Shown: positions 17,268 to 26,578 of the stretch, one piece after another
Position numbering within the stretch: position 1 is the stretch's first letter
How the letters are laid out: each line of letters starts with the position of its first letter
From: Bacillota bacterium
GTDB lineage: Bacteria; Bacillota; Clostridia; Monoglobales; Firm-18
DNA length: 64,000 nucleotides
Direction of reading: 5' to 3'
NCBI GenBank assembly: GCA_023228885.1
Contig: JALOAJ010000010.1
Span: 1 to 64,000, forward strand
The notes under the pieces: model-generated
What the model was told of the DNA's origin: nothing
The model's database searches: none
The model's input: the letters and a program-made list of their open reading frames with translations, nothing else
Translations under genes and position numbers: made by a program

Positions 17268-20200
17268 TTATTTTGATACATAAATTTCAATTGCTTTTTC
17301 AATCATTTTGGCGGATTCGGCGCGCGTTAAGTTGTTTTTTGGTAAAAATGTTCCATCAGGATAGCCGCTTATTATGCCAGCGGTTTTCATTAACGCAACC
17401 GCTTCCTTGGCGTATTCGCTTATATTATCCTCGTCCATGAAAACCATATTATCTGCGGGTTGAAGGCCGTAAGAGCTTCCAGCGACTCGGGAAATCACCG
17501 TTGCCGCGTCCTCCCGTGTGATAAAATCGTTTGCGCCAAACAAGCCATTTGTATATCCGGTGATGATTTTTGCCTCAGCTGCCGCCACTACCCATGGAGC
17601 GTACCATTCACCGGAATCAATGTCGGCAAAAGAGATTTCTCCCTTACTGGACGGCTGAATGTCAAATGCGGAAAGTGTCATCTTTATGAATTCAGCGCGC
17701 GTTATATTGTTCTGCGGATAAAAATCTCCATCACCGCCGCCATTCACAATTCCCAAGTCATAAAGTGCCATGATTGAAACATACGCCCAGTGACCGGGTA
17801 CATCCTTAAACGCCTCTCTGGATTCTTTTCCGGCTTCGGTAGGCTGCGTGTCCGCTATCAACGGTATATTGATTCCCACGCTTGTGACGCTTCCTCCCCT
17901 GCCACTGCTTCCCCCACCTCCACCGCTTCCAGGCAAGCCGCTGGCAGATAGGGTTCGGACAGAAAGCACAGCCGGTTCGCTGCTGACCCCGTTATTGTCA
18001 GCGGTCACCTCAAATGTGTAGGAGGTATATGGAGCTAATCCGGAAAAGCTTAAGCTTGTCGCGGTGAGTTCAGCTTGAAACTTTGAACGGTTCATATACA
18101 CGCTGTAGCCTGTTACACTTCCTTCGGGGATAGTCCAGCTCAAGGTTAGTGAGGTTTGTGTAATGCCACTTGCCATCAGATTAACAGGTGCGCCCGGCAC
18201 CTGCAGCCAGTGCCCCATTCCATCGCTCCCCATAACCCCTGCAGCTTGACTCCCTCCGTCTGTGACCAGACCACCGGCGCTTTCCGCTTTGATTACGGCA
18301 CCCTTATCCGCTTTTATGGAAGATAAGGAATTAACCGCAAGCTTGCTTCTCTCTGCTATAAAAATAGAAGATGTGCTGTCCATTTCGGCTGCAGTTCCCG
18401 TTAAAGTCAAGGAAACGCCACCCGCCACGATTAGGGATGCGCCTTGAAGGCTAATTATTTTTCTTCCGCCGTCAATTGTATGATCAATATTTTGCCTAAA
18501 TACTCCTGTAAAGGAATACCTGCATACATTACCGCTCGGCAAGCAGGTCATGTTCATGTTTGCTCCTTCACCCAGGGTAAATACGGACGGTGCGTCTTTC
18601 GTACCCACGATATTCACTCCATCGTACGACAGCCCGCCTAAGCCGAAGACACCAATCATTGCCCCGTCCGCTATGGACAACTCACCGTTTGACGCATTCA
18701 AGATGCCGTAAGTTTCCACCCGTGAGCCGTTTCCTTCAAGAACAAGAGGACCGGAGTTCTCCGAAACTGTTAATGTTATGCCTTCCGAAATTGTTAATGT
18801 CATCCCGCTTGGAATAATCATAGCGGTTCCGCTCGGTACCTCTGCACTGTATCCCAATACGGCGCTTTGTGTTAATGCAATGCAATTCAGCTGCGGGTAA
18901 TAAGCCGCATTGTTGTCTAAGGCTGATATCAGTGCCACCACATCGGAGGAAGCTCCACGGGAAATGATATTCAACACTGCAGTGTTGGAGATTGCGTTTC
19001 CGCTTGTTAAGCGGAAAAAATATGTGCCCGAGGCTGTGTCCGTTGTGGTTAGTGCGGTAATCAGAGATGTGTTATTTGATATGTCGGAAACGGATATGTC
19101 CACGCCTGCGGGGGGCTCATTTATTATGACGGTTCCCGCCGCATCGTTGCAGTACAGCACATCAAGAGCGGTATCGTTTGGAATATATGTTGTTTCAACC
19201 TCATAGGTGGCTCTTCCATTCACCCTTTCGGTCACATTTCCCATTTGTCTGCCTATGGTTATTGTCGCCTCGTTGATGACTACCGCGCCTGTATTAATAG
19301 AAACCGCTTCTCCGCCCGTAAGCTTGAAGTAATACATACCTGCCGCCGCAATTTCTGTTGTGGTTACATAGATCTTTGATGTATTACCGACTATGTCGTT
19401 TGCGGTAATTGTTATTCCAACCGGCTGGCTTGCGGGTTCTCCGGCACTGTTTGTGCAATATATCACCTCAAGAGGCGTATTGTCGGGAATATTAGCCGCT
19501 ATCACATCAATCACCGCCGCATCCGCAATCCCTTGAACCAACAATTTACTCTGGATTGTTGCAATATTTATTCTGGGAGCGGGAGTCAGGACTAAGGATG
19601 CTAAATTGGACTCCGCTCCACAGCTCGCGAGTTTAAAGTAATAGGTTCCGGTCACGGACTCCGGTGAAACCGTTACTGTCACTAAATCGGCGTGAGCCGT
19701 AATAATTATCCCGTTCGGAGGCGCCCCTATGTCGTTCCCCTCGTTGTCACAGTATATTGGGACAATGGGTGCGCCGCTTGTTATGTTCGCGGTTGTCAAG
19801 TTAAATGATGCCATTCCTGCCGTCCCCTCTTTTACCTCTCCCATTTGGGGCGCCTCCACCGTTATCGCGGGAGCGGCCGAGCTTACAACAATTGATGCTA
19901 CATTAGATTCTGCGCCGCCAAATTCTCCATCTTCTTCACCAATCAGTTTAAAATAATATATGCCGCCCGAGATTTCCCCCGTTGCGTTTACTGTAACAAC
20001 AGACCTTTCACCGGTCACGCCGGCTGCCATGACGGTCATGCCTCCTGGTTGGCTTCCGGGTGCGCCGTCTGCATTTGCGCAGTATATTACATTAAAAGCC
20101 GCCCCGTCATCAATGTTCATCGTGACGACGGAAAAGACCGCTTCTCCCGGCGTTCCGGCTATCAGCACTCCGTTTTGAACCGGCAAAATTTCTATATCCG

Positions 20201-23200
20201 GCTCACTCGTCGCCGTCACATTTACCACGCAGCTTTTATAGACATTGATTTTATCTCGCGCAGCCACTGTTATTACAGCCGTTCCTATTGCCATAGCGTT
20301 TATCATTCCATCGCTGTCAACTGACGCCACGCGTTCATCAGAGGAAGACCATGCTACCTCATTATTGATCCAGTCATTGCCATTGGTGTCCTTTAATATT
20401 ATATTTGAAGCCGCCGACCAGGAATCCCCTATCCCTATTGTTCTGTCAGCCGCCATGCCCACGATGGAGGCTAAGGTTGATATTTCATTACCTTCGCCTA
20501 CTCCGCCCAGTATGGGCATTTCGTTGTTGGCTCCAACCTTGCTGCCCCATACCGGAATTGCGGCAAAATCAAATCCACTGTACGCATACTGCGAACGCAA
20601 CTCATCCCCAACAAGCTCAGTGAGCAAAGCGGCGTTAGATGTAGCGCCGGTAATCTCACCAAAGTAAGAATTAGTTATGGATTCACTGTTGCCGCCTCTC
20701 ATGAATACATCCATAATAGCGCTACCCGTAGGAGAATTCTCCCTTGCGGCGCTTATTTCAGTTCCCACTGTGTAGCAGCTTGAAATCGAGTATCCCGACG
20801 AACCAGTCCCGGCAAAAGCTCCGGTGAATATGTTTCTGGAACCGATGGCGGAAACCGAAGGCGCAGCCGCATAACAGTTGGTTATCGTACCGTTGGCCGT
20901 ACCCATAAGCCCGCCCACCTGAATGGTAGCGCCGTAGTTCTGCGTTCCTTCAACAGCACCTGCGTTACCCGAAACACTGCCCCTTGAATAGCATCTATTT
21001 GTGGTAGTGGAAGCGGACAGGCTGGTTCCAATAAGCCCGCCCATGTTATATGTGTGGTTAGCGATCAGTCCGGTGATCTCTCTTGCAACATTCAAGTTTA
21101 TATCAATCAGCGAATGGCACCCGTCTATTGTCACCCCTGAGGCAGCCGAGTCAATACAGGCAATAAGCCCACCAACCCTGCCGGCCACTGAACGTGAACG
21201 GTTTATGGAACTGACCACATTTATTCTGCCGCCAGTTACAGAGCAATCCATAACCGCCGTAGTTCCTCTTATATTCGCAGCTAAAGCGCTGACAAAAAAA
21301 TTCGACAACCCGGATCCGCTGAGGTTTACCGTTGTTCCAGCAATGGGAATCACAATATTTACCCCGCTGATTTCAGCTTCTCCGTCTACATAACCGAAAA
21401 GTCCACCGATATAAGGATTAGTTGTTTTTGACGCGCTGCTCCAACCGAAATTTGTTATCGAATATCCGCCGCCGTCATATTTTCCTTGAAACGCAGTGGC
21501 GTCAGTGTCTCCTATCGCAGCTCCCCATGCAGAAGTAAGAGCAATGCTTTGAGTTTGCCTGTAATATTTGTCGCTATATTCCGCCGAGGTATCGGAAGCG
21601 TTTATAAGAGATACCATTTCTCTTATATCCTGATCCCTCGAAATTCTAAAGGGATCCTCCGGCGTTCCCTTGCCGCCTGAAAAAAGATCACCTAAGAGCA
21701 CGGCTATTGCCACCGTATTGGATTCCGTGCCGCCTCCGATCAGCTTAAAGTAATATGTGCCGGCCACGGCAGTTGTCATGGCTGCTGTAACAGTTGACAC
21801 GCCATCGGCTAAGGGAGCCACCATAATGGAAAGACCGGTAGGCTGAACTCCTGCAGAGCCTGATGCGTTTGTACAAAATATGATGTCGAATACAGTTCCG
21901 TCTTGAATGTTTTCCGCTGACACATTAAAGACCACAGTGCCCGGCATACCTTCCATTAAAGCTCCGATTTGCTCCGGATGTATGATTATGTCCGGAATTG
22001 GTTCAATCACGGTCACGACAGCCACATTGGATTCTGCTCCTCCCCCGGTCAGCTTAAAATAATATGTGCCCACCGCCGTAGCCGCAGATGACGACACGGT
22101 AACGGTCGATGCATTGCCTGACACGGCGGAGGAGATTATTGTTACACCTGCCGGCGGAGCTCCCACAGACCCCTGAGCATCCGAGCAATATACGGTTGTG
22201 AGTACAGAGGAGTTTGCAATATTTGCCGTTGCTACACTAAATGTCGCGGTTCCCGTCTTTCCCGTTGTCAACACTCCGTTTTGTATCGGGTTTATATTTA
22301 TAGAAGGAGTAGAAGCAGCTGTTACGGTCACCGTACATACTGCGGTTACACTGCTTTTATCTTTTGCTGCTGCGGTTATATTGACTGGGCCGCCCTTGGA
22401 AACTGCAGTTATGTTTCCGTTTCCGTCAACCGTTGCTATATCTGTATTTGAAGATGTCCATGTCACCTCGTTATTTATCCAAGTTTCTCCTGTTGCATCC
22501 CGAAGTGCAAGGCTCACAACCGCCATTCCTGTCATTCCCACATTTATCGTATGTGATGTAATCATACCGGAAATCAAGGTTAACTCTGAGGCAAGGCTTC
22601 CTTCTCCTACACCCTTTAATATGGGCATATTGCCGTTTATGCCGCCCTTATTCCCCCATATATTGTCAAAATCAAACCCATCAAACGCATATTGTGTTTT
22701 AAGCTGGTTAGCGGGCAAATCGAGCACCTCATGCCGGTTCAATTGATTGTATAATCCCACATTCAAGCCGTAATAACAGCCGGTAACCGGATTGGGATCG
22801 GGGACAGTCGTGCCGCCGCCGATAAACAAATCCGCACGTGTAGTCGCCGTAGAGCCTGCCCTCTTAACATCCACGATGGTTCCTGCCGAGTAGCATCTGG
22901 TCACTGTACTTCCGTCGAATGTCGTGTTGGCAAAAGCGCCAGCATATGAATTTCTGGAACCGTATCCGTAAACCGTTTCCGCAGTTGAGTAGCAATCGGA
23001 TACGGCGCCGCCAATTTGCGCCATAAAACCGCCGGCGTAAACGCTGGCACCGGCAGTGCCATTTTCAATAACAGTGGAGTCAGCCGATACGCTACCCTTT
23101 GAATAGCATCTGCTTATCTCGGCATTTTCGGCAGAGACCGATGAACGCCCAATAAAGCCGCCAACATAATAGTTATGATTAGAGGCTACACCTGTAATGC

Positions 23201-23888
23201 GGGTTTTTGACTCAAAACCCACATTCACCTCAGAGTAAGAACCAGTAACAGATACAGCCGCAGCGTTTTCAATGCTACCAATCAATCCGCCGACATAGAC
23301 GCCGACTCCGCCTTTTCGCGTCAGGGTGCTTTCAATCTTCCAAGCGCCGCCGGATACAGAACAATCTGTAATTTTTACAGAGCCCTGAACATTTGCCGCC
23401 AACGCGCCGGCATGAAGGGCTGCCATTGAGTCTCCGCCAATGGTGAGCGCCGAGCCACCGACTGCAATCACTATGTTGACGCCTGTTATTTTTGCGTCAC
23501 CCATTACATATCCAAAAAGACCTGCTACATAAGGGTTTGCCGTTACGGCTGCCGCAGTCCATCTTAAATTAGCTATTAAAAAACCGCCGCCGTCATATTC
23601 GCCCCGAAACGCATTGGCTGCAGTCCTTCCTATAACATCCCCCCAGGAATTCTCAAGCGTAATGACCTGCGTCTGACTGTAATGCTTGTCATTGTAGTCA
23701 GCAGTCGTTTCGGAGTCATTTATAAGCGATGCCATATCGCGTAAATCCTGTTCTGTCGAAATCAAATATGGATCGTTTGCCACTCCTGTTCCTCCTGAGA
23801 AATCTCCTAAAGCGGAATAGGTCTGGAATGAAATAAACGGGCTAAGCACCGCCATTATCGTAAGAACCGCTAAAAACCTTTTTATCAT
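17268..23888 (-). CDS. Giant GLUG/Ig/FN3 surface protein with SLH anchor
   Basis: This protein has about 2206 residues. I prefer the ATG at 23888 (GGGGGA site, then MIKRFLAVLTIM signal peptide) over 23927. Positions below count from 23927. It has two GLUG-type repeat regions (about 40-440 and 746-1160) predicted to form beta-solenoids with many GGLIG/GGFIG units. Each is followed by a Big_2-like Ig domain (EVTWTSSNTDIATVD, EVAWSSSDERVASVD). Six related repeats of about 100 residues (two at 540-745, four at 1241-1660) each keep a lone YC/FC cysteine and, in most, a GTYYFKL..G..SN ending. A beta-rich region, an FN3 domain (about 1925-2000), a Gly/Ser linker and three SLH repeats (last 190 residues) complete it. 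It is probably a long wall-bound adhesin or glycan scaffold; no catalytic domain is recognised. Confidence 0.85.
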   Translation of the reverse strand: MIKRFLAVLTIMAVLSPFISFQTYSALGDFSGGTGVANDPYLISTEQDLRDMASLINDSETTADYNDKHYSQTQVITLENSWGDVIGRTAANAFRGEYDGGGFLIANLRWTAAAVTANPYVAGLFGYVMGDAKITGVNIVIAVGGSALTIGGDSMAALHAGALAANVQGSVKITDCSVSGGAWKIESTLTRKGGVGVYVGGLIGSIENAAAVSVTGSYSEVNVGFESKTRITGVASNHNYYVGGFIGRSSVSAENAEISRCYSKGSVSADSTVIENGTAGASVYAGGFMAQIGGAVSDCYSTAETVYGYGSRNSYAGAFANTTFDGSTVTRCYSAGTIVDVKRAGSTATTRADLFIGGGTTVPDPNPVTGCYYGLNVGLYNQLNRHEVLDLPANQLKTQYAFDGFDFDNIWGNKGGINGNMPILKGVGEGSLASELTLISGMITSHTINVGMTGMAVVSLALRDATGETWINNEVTWTSSNTDIATVDGNGNITAVSKGGPVNITAAAKDKSSVTAVCTVTVTAASTPSININPIQNGVLTTGKTGTATFSVATANIANSSVLTTVYCSDAQGSVGAPPAGVTIISSAVSGNASTVTVSSSAATAVGTYYFKLTGGGAESNVAVVTVIEPIPDIIIHPEQIGALMEGMPGTVVFNVSAENIQDGTVFDIIFCTNASGSAGVQPTGLSIMVAPLADGVSTVTAAMTTAVAGTYYFKLIGGGTESNTVAIAVLLGDLFSGGKGTPEDPFRISRDQDIREMVSLINASDTSAEYSDKYYRQTQSIALTSAWGAAIGDTDATAFQGKYDGGGYSITNFGWSSASKTTNPYIGGLFGYVDGEAEISGVNIVIPIAGTTVNLSGSGLSNFFVSALAANIRGTTAVMDCSVTGGRINVVSSINRSRSVAGRVGGLIACIDSAASGVTIDGCHSLIDINLNVAREITGLIANHTYNMGGLIGTSLSASTTTNRCYSRGSVSGNAGAVEGTQNYGATIQVGGLMGTANGTITNCYAAAPSVSAIGSRNIFTGAFAGTGSSGYSISSCYTVGTEISAARENSPTGSAIMDVFMRGGNSESITNSYFGEITGATSNAALLTELVGDELRSQYAYSGFDFAAIPVWGSKVGANNEMPILGGVGEGNEISTLASIVGMAADRTIGIGDSWSAASNIILKDTNGNDWINNEVAWSSSDERVASVDSDGMINAMAIGTAVITVAARDKINVYKSCVVNVTATSEPDIEILPVQNGVLIAGTPGEAVFSVVTMNIDDGAAFNVIYCANADGAPGSQPGGMTVMAAGVTGERSVVTVNATGEISGGIYYFKLIGEEDGEFGGAESNVASIVVSSAAPAITVEAPQMGEVKEGTAGMASFNLTTANITSGAPIVPIYCDNEGNDIGAPPNGIIITAHADLVTVTVSPESVTGTYYFKLASCGAESNLASLVLTPAPRINIATIQSKLLVQGIADAAVIDVIAANIPDNTPLEVIYCTNSAGEPASQPVGITITANDIVGNTSKIYVTTTEIAAAGMYYFKLTGGEAVSINTGAVVINEATITIGRQMGNVTERVNGRATYEVETTYIPNDTALDVLYCNDAAGTVIINEPPAGVDISVSDISNNTSLITALTTTDTASGTYFFRLTSGNAISNTAVLNIISRGASSDVVALISALDNNAAYYPQLNCIALTQSAVLGYSAEVPSGTAMIIPSGMTLTISEGITLTVSENSGPLVLEGNGSRVETYGILNASNGELSIADGAMIGVFGLGGLSYDGVNIVGTKDAPSVFTLGEGANMNMTCLPSGNVCRYSFTGVFRQNIDHTIDGGRKIISLQGASLIVAGGVSLTLTGTAAEMDSTSSIFIAERSKLAVNSLSSIKADKGAVIKAESAGGLVTDGGSQAAGVMGSDGMGHWLQVPGAPVNLMASGITQTSLTLSWTIPEGSVTGYSVYMNRSKFQAELTATSLSFSGLAPYTSYTFEVTADNNGVSSEPAVLSVRTLSASGLPGSGGGGGSSGRGGSVTSVGINIPLIADTQPTEAGKESREAFKDVPGHWAYVSIMALYDLGIVNGGGDGDFYPQNNITRAEFIKMTLSAFDIQPSSKGEISFADIDSGEWYAPWVVAAAEAKIITGYTNGLFGANDFITREDAATVISRVAGSSYGLQPADNMVFMDEDNISEYAKEAVALMKTAGIISGYPDGTFLPKNNLTRAESAKMIEKAIEIYVSK

Positions 23889-23943
23889 GTTGAAGCTTCC
23901 CCCTCTACGCAACACTTTTTTTACCATCCGCCCTCTTTTTGGT

Positions 23944-26457
23944 TCAATACCTTTTGCTTTCTATGGCGGGCATTAGGATGTCTATTCCGTGCCATATAAA
24001 TACGGATACATGTATGTTTTCCGTATCACTGATAATAATTTCGTCTGAAATCAGTTTGCCTTGTTTCTGTGCTTCTATTACCGCCGGCACGGGCGAAAAC
24101 GCCAAATTTGTCAAGCAGTCATTTTTGTAAACCGCCATTATTAATTGATAGTCTTGCGCTTCTTCGCTTGTGTTTTTCACAAGAGCTTCCGCGCGAAGCT
24201 TTCCTATTTTCGGTTTGTCAATATTTTCAACCTCACCATTTTCGAGAACCTTTACAAGGCTCAAAGCGGTGCGGCTTTTGCCCACACGCTCTTTCATCTG
24301 CCTCTCATACAAGCTTAACGGTTGCGCAAGATCATCAAGCTGTTCAAAATGAGCGTCCCCCACTGCGAATACACCATCATATGTAAAATTACTTTGCGAC
24401 TGAGCGTTGGTCCAGTCAGCGCCGCCTGACAGATCGCGTCCCGGCTCGCTGCAATGAATTCCACCGGCGCCTATAACAAAATTCTGTGCGGTGGGAGGCT
24501 TCATTGCGAGAATCAAGGGAGTGTTACAGTTCCAAAAAACAACCTGCGCCCCCGTCCAGCCGTGCCCTGTTCCGGCATCACCCCTATTTACCGCCGCCAG
24601 CCCGGAGCCAGGACCCTGTGACTTGATGTTATCAAACAAGACTCCGGTTGCCCACCTTTGATGTGTTTCGGAAGACGAGTAGGTATGCTCCGCTTCGCTT
24701 CTTGTAAAAACATTAGGCCCGGGAGCTCTTTGACCCACCGAAAAGTCATGCCTTGATTTAAAGGAATAACAATCCATAACTAAATTTTGCTGACCGGAAA
24801 TTGTAAAGGAGGAGCGGTAGCCGCCAAGTATGGGCGATACTCCGTCTAAAAATTCACATTCCTCAACGGTAACGCATTTCGCGCCTGTTCCAATGCTTAC
24901 ACTTGCGCCGGACATAAACACAGAGGTTACATTTTTCACCCATGAATTTACCGCATTATTAACCGAAATGCCGGTTGTGGCGTGGTTAAGGTCGCTGTGT
25001 GACCACCAGCCGTTCGGTCGGGTTTCGCTGACAGCCGGGTCAAAATAGGATTCAATCCGCAGATCCTCAACCGCAGATTTTTCGATTCTTGTTGGCCATG
25101 ACATCTTGTATATATCTGTCACATCGTATTCCTGATTCAGCGAATCCACAATCGGAACATCAAAATAAACACAGCCTCCGTCAGTGGCCGTAACCGTTTT
25201 TTCATAATGGTATTGATAGGCGGAGGTCGTCCAGGCAATCGGATTCCTAATTGAGTTTATGAAAAATCGATCCTCTGCTCCCATTTCAAGCTCATCAATC
25301 CATGACTGCTGTTTTTGGACATGAAGGACAATTTCGTCTCCCGGGTTGTAACCTGACGCGTCATTGACCAGGACATGCTGCGAGCCAACGGGAACATAAT
25401 CGTCAATTACTCTTCTTCTTGTCCCTTCCTCCTCCTGCCGCGTGCCGGAACCTGATAAGGTAATCACTGTATATTGCGTCCTGCTGTTGGCGTAAAGTAT
25501 CGTTCCGTCGTTTCCCTGTCCTTCTCCGCGAAGGACCACGCCTGACGCGCTGATTTCCAATGGCTTTGCAACCGTGTATAACCCCTTTTTCAGCAACACC
25601 GAGCCTCTTATACCATTTTCATCCGGCTGCAATGCCGAAACGGAATCAATCGCATCTTGAATCATCTGCGAATCATCGTTATAAAGCTCGATTTCATGAA
25701 TTCCGGGGTTGCCCGAAACGGCAGTGAAATATAAGCTGATGTACTGAGCCTTAACCGGTGAGTTGAATTTTACAATATCTCTGTATATTCTGTTGGACAT
25801 CACACGTCCTGCTGTCAGACCGGAATGAGGCACATCGGGGGTGTTAACACCTCCCTCAAGACTGTCCTCCGCAAAAGTTCTAAGTCGGAAGCTTGATAAC
25901 GGTGGCGGTGCACCTGCCACATTGTTACTGCGATAGCTGTAAATAACCGCCGTGTGAAAAGTTTTGGGGCTTTGCAGATTAAGAGTAAGCCTTTTCTCTC
26001 CTGTTACAGCAATAGAGCTATATCCCCATCTGTTATGCTGATCGTCCTTAATGCCGTCTATCGCTTTCCAAAAATTTTGCTTAGTAGTCTCGTTGTTGAG
26101 CACATGCCCTGTTGTAGACGAGCTTTTCACAACTATGTTCTCATAATTGCTGTCCGTCAGCGCCGCGTTCCCCAGAGCCTCCTGCTTCGCCTGTTGGATA
26201 ATGTTTCCTGCATCACTACGAGTGCTTCCCGTTGGGTTCAGCGTAATCTTAACGGGAACCTTAGGAATCGGCTCCTCACCATGCTTATATCCCACATAGG
26301 AAAAATCGGGCAGTATATCCCCTCTGTCGGAATAGGAATTGTAGTGCAGCTTCCCGTCATCAATCGTAGCAATGCCCGCTTGGTTTCCGACAACAGGGCA
26401 AGCTGCCGTAACGCATAAAATATATACCGTAAGAAATATGCACACCTTTTTTTTCAA
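23944..26457 (-). CDS. Secreted right-handed beta-helix protein with F5/8C-like insert
   Basis: The 837-residue protein has a signal peptide. A discoidin/F5-8C-like module (about 100-260: WKAIDGI, RLTLNLQSPKTFHTAVIYS, AQYISLYFTAV, IHEIELYND) follows. Next is a pectate-lyase-3-like beta-helix (about 265-690) starting MIQDAIDSVSA and showing SGVVLRGEGQG, WVKNVTSVFMSG and GWTGAQVVFWNC. This architecture is found in secreted polysaccharide lyases or glycosidases, but I cannot point to catalytic residues. The C-terminal 95 residues (LIMAVYKNDCLTN...SVFIWHGIDILMP) look like the short beta domain that also ends the GLUG protein encoded at 26579-28219. The start is a TTG after GGGGAG. It lacks SLH repeats and should be released or held by partners. 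Confidence 0.75.
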   Translation of the reverse strand: MKKKVCIFLTVYILCVTAACPVVGNQAGIATIDDGKLHYNSYSDRGDILPDFSYVGYKHGEEPIPKVPVKITLNPTGSTRSDAGNIIQQAKQEALGNAALTDSNYENIVVKSSSTTGHVLNNETTKQNFWKAIDGIKDDQHNRWGYSSIAVTGEKRLTLNLQSPKTFHTAVIYSYRSNNVAGAPPPLSSFRLRTFAEDSLEGGVNTPDVPHSGLTAGRVMSNRIYRDIVKFNSPVKAQYISLYFTAVSGNPGIHEIELYNDDSQMIQDAIDSVSALQPDENGIRGSVLLKKGLYTVAKPLEISASGVVLRGEGQGNDGTILYANSRTQYTVITLSGSGTRQEEEGTRRRVIDDYVPVGSQHVLVNDASGYNPGDEIVLHVQKQQSWIDELEMGAEDRFFINSIRNPIAWTTSAYQYHYEKTVTATDGGCVYFDVPIVDSLNQEYDVTDIYKMSWPTRIEKSAVEDLRIESYFDPAVSETRPNGWWSHSDLNHATTGISVNNAVNSWVKNVTSVFMSGASVSIGTGAKCVTVEECEFLDGVSPILGGYRSSFTISGQQNLVMDCYSFKSRHDFSVGQRAPGPNVFTRSEAEHTYSSSETHQRWATGVLFDNIKSQGPGSGLAAVNRGDAGTGHGWTGAQVVFWNCNTPLILAMKPPTAQNFVIGAGGIHCSEPGRDLSGGADWTNAQSQSNFTYDGVFAVGDAHFEQLDDLAQPLSLYERQMKERVGKSRTALSLVKVLENGEVENIDKPKIGKLRAEALVKNTSEEAQDYQLIMAVYKNDCLTNLAFSPVPAVIEAQKQGKLISDEIIISDTENIHVSVFIWHGIDILMPAIESKRY

Positions 26458-26491
26458 AACAATCTCCCCTATGATTCCCTGAATTCATTAA

Positions 26492-26526
26492 GCTTTGCAG
26501 GGCGCACCGGGTGAGCCCTGCAAAGC
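26492..26526. repeat. Intercistronic hairpin, 12-bp perfect stem
   Basis: GCTTTGCAGGGC at 26492-26503 pairs perfectly with GCCCTGCAAAGC at 26515-26526 around an 11-base loop. On the minus strand it follows the GLUG protein stop (26579) and precedes the beta-helix gene start (26457). No T run follows, so it may be an RNA-stabilising or partial termination site within the operon. Confidence 0.65.
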
Positions 26527-26578
26527 ATGGTGCAAAATTTACAAAAAGGACATGTGCCGCGGTTTGTGTTATCAGGCT

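Noticed and set aside
22198..22746. 182-codon plus-strand frame
   Set aside because: Antisense to the giant SLH protein gene, with low-complexity Val/Thr/Ala content produced by the coding strand's repeats.
17268..23888. Repetitive DNA of the giant gene as a CRISPR array or satellite
   Set aside because: The repeats are in-frame protein repeats with diverged bases and no fixed spacer length; no cas genes are nearby.
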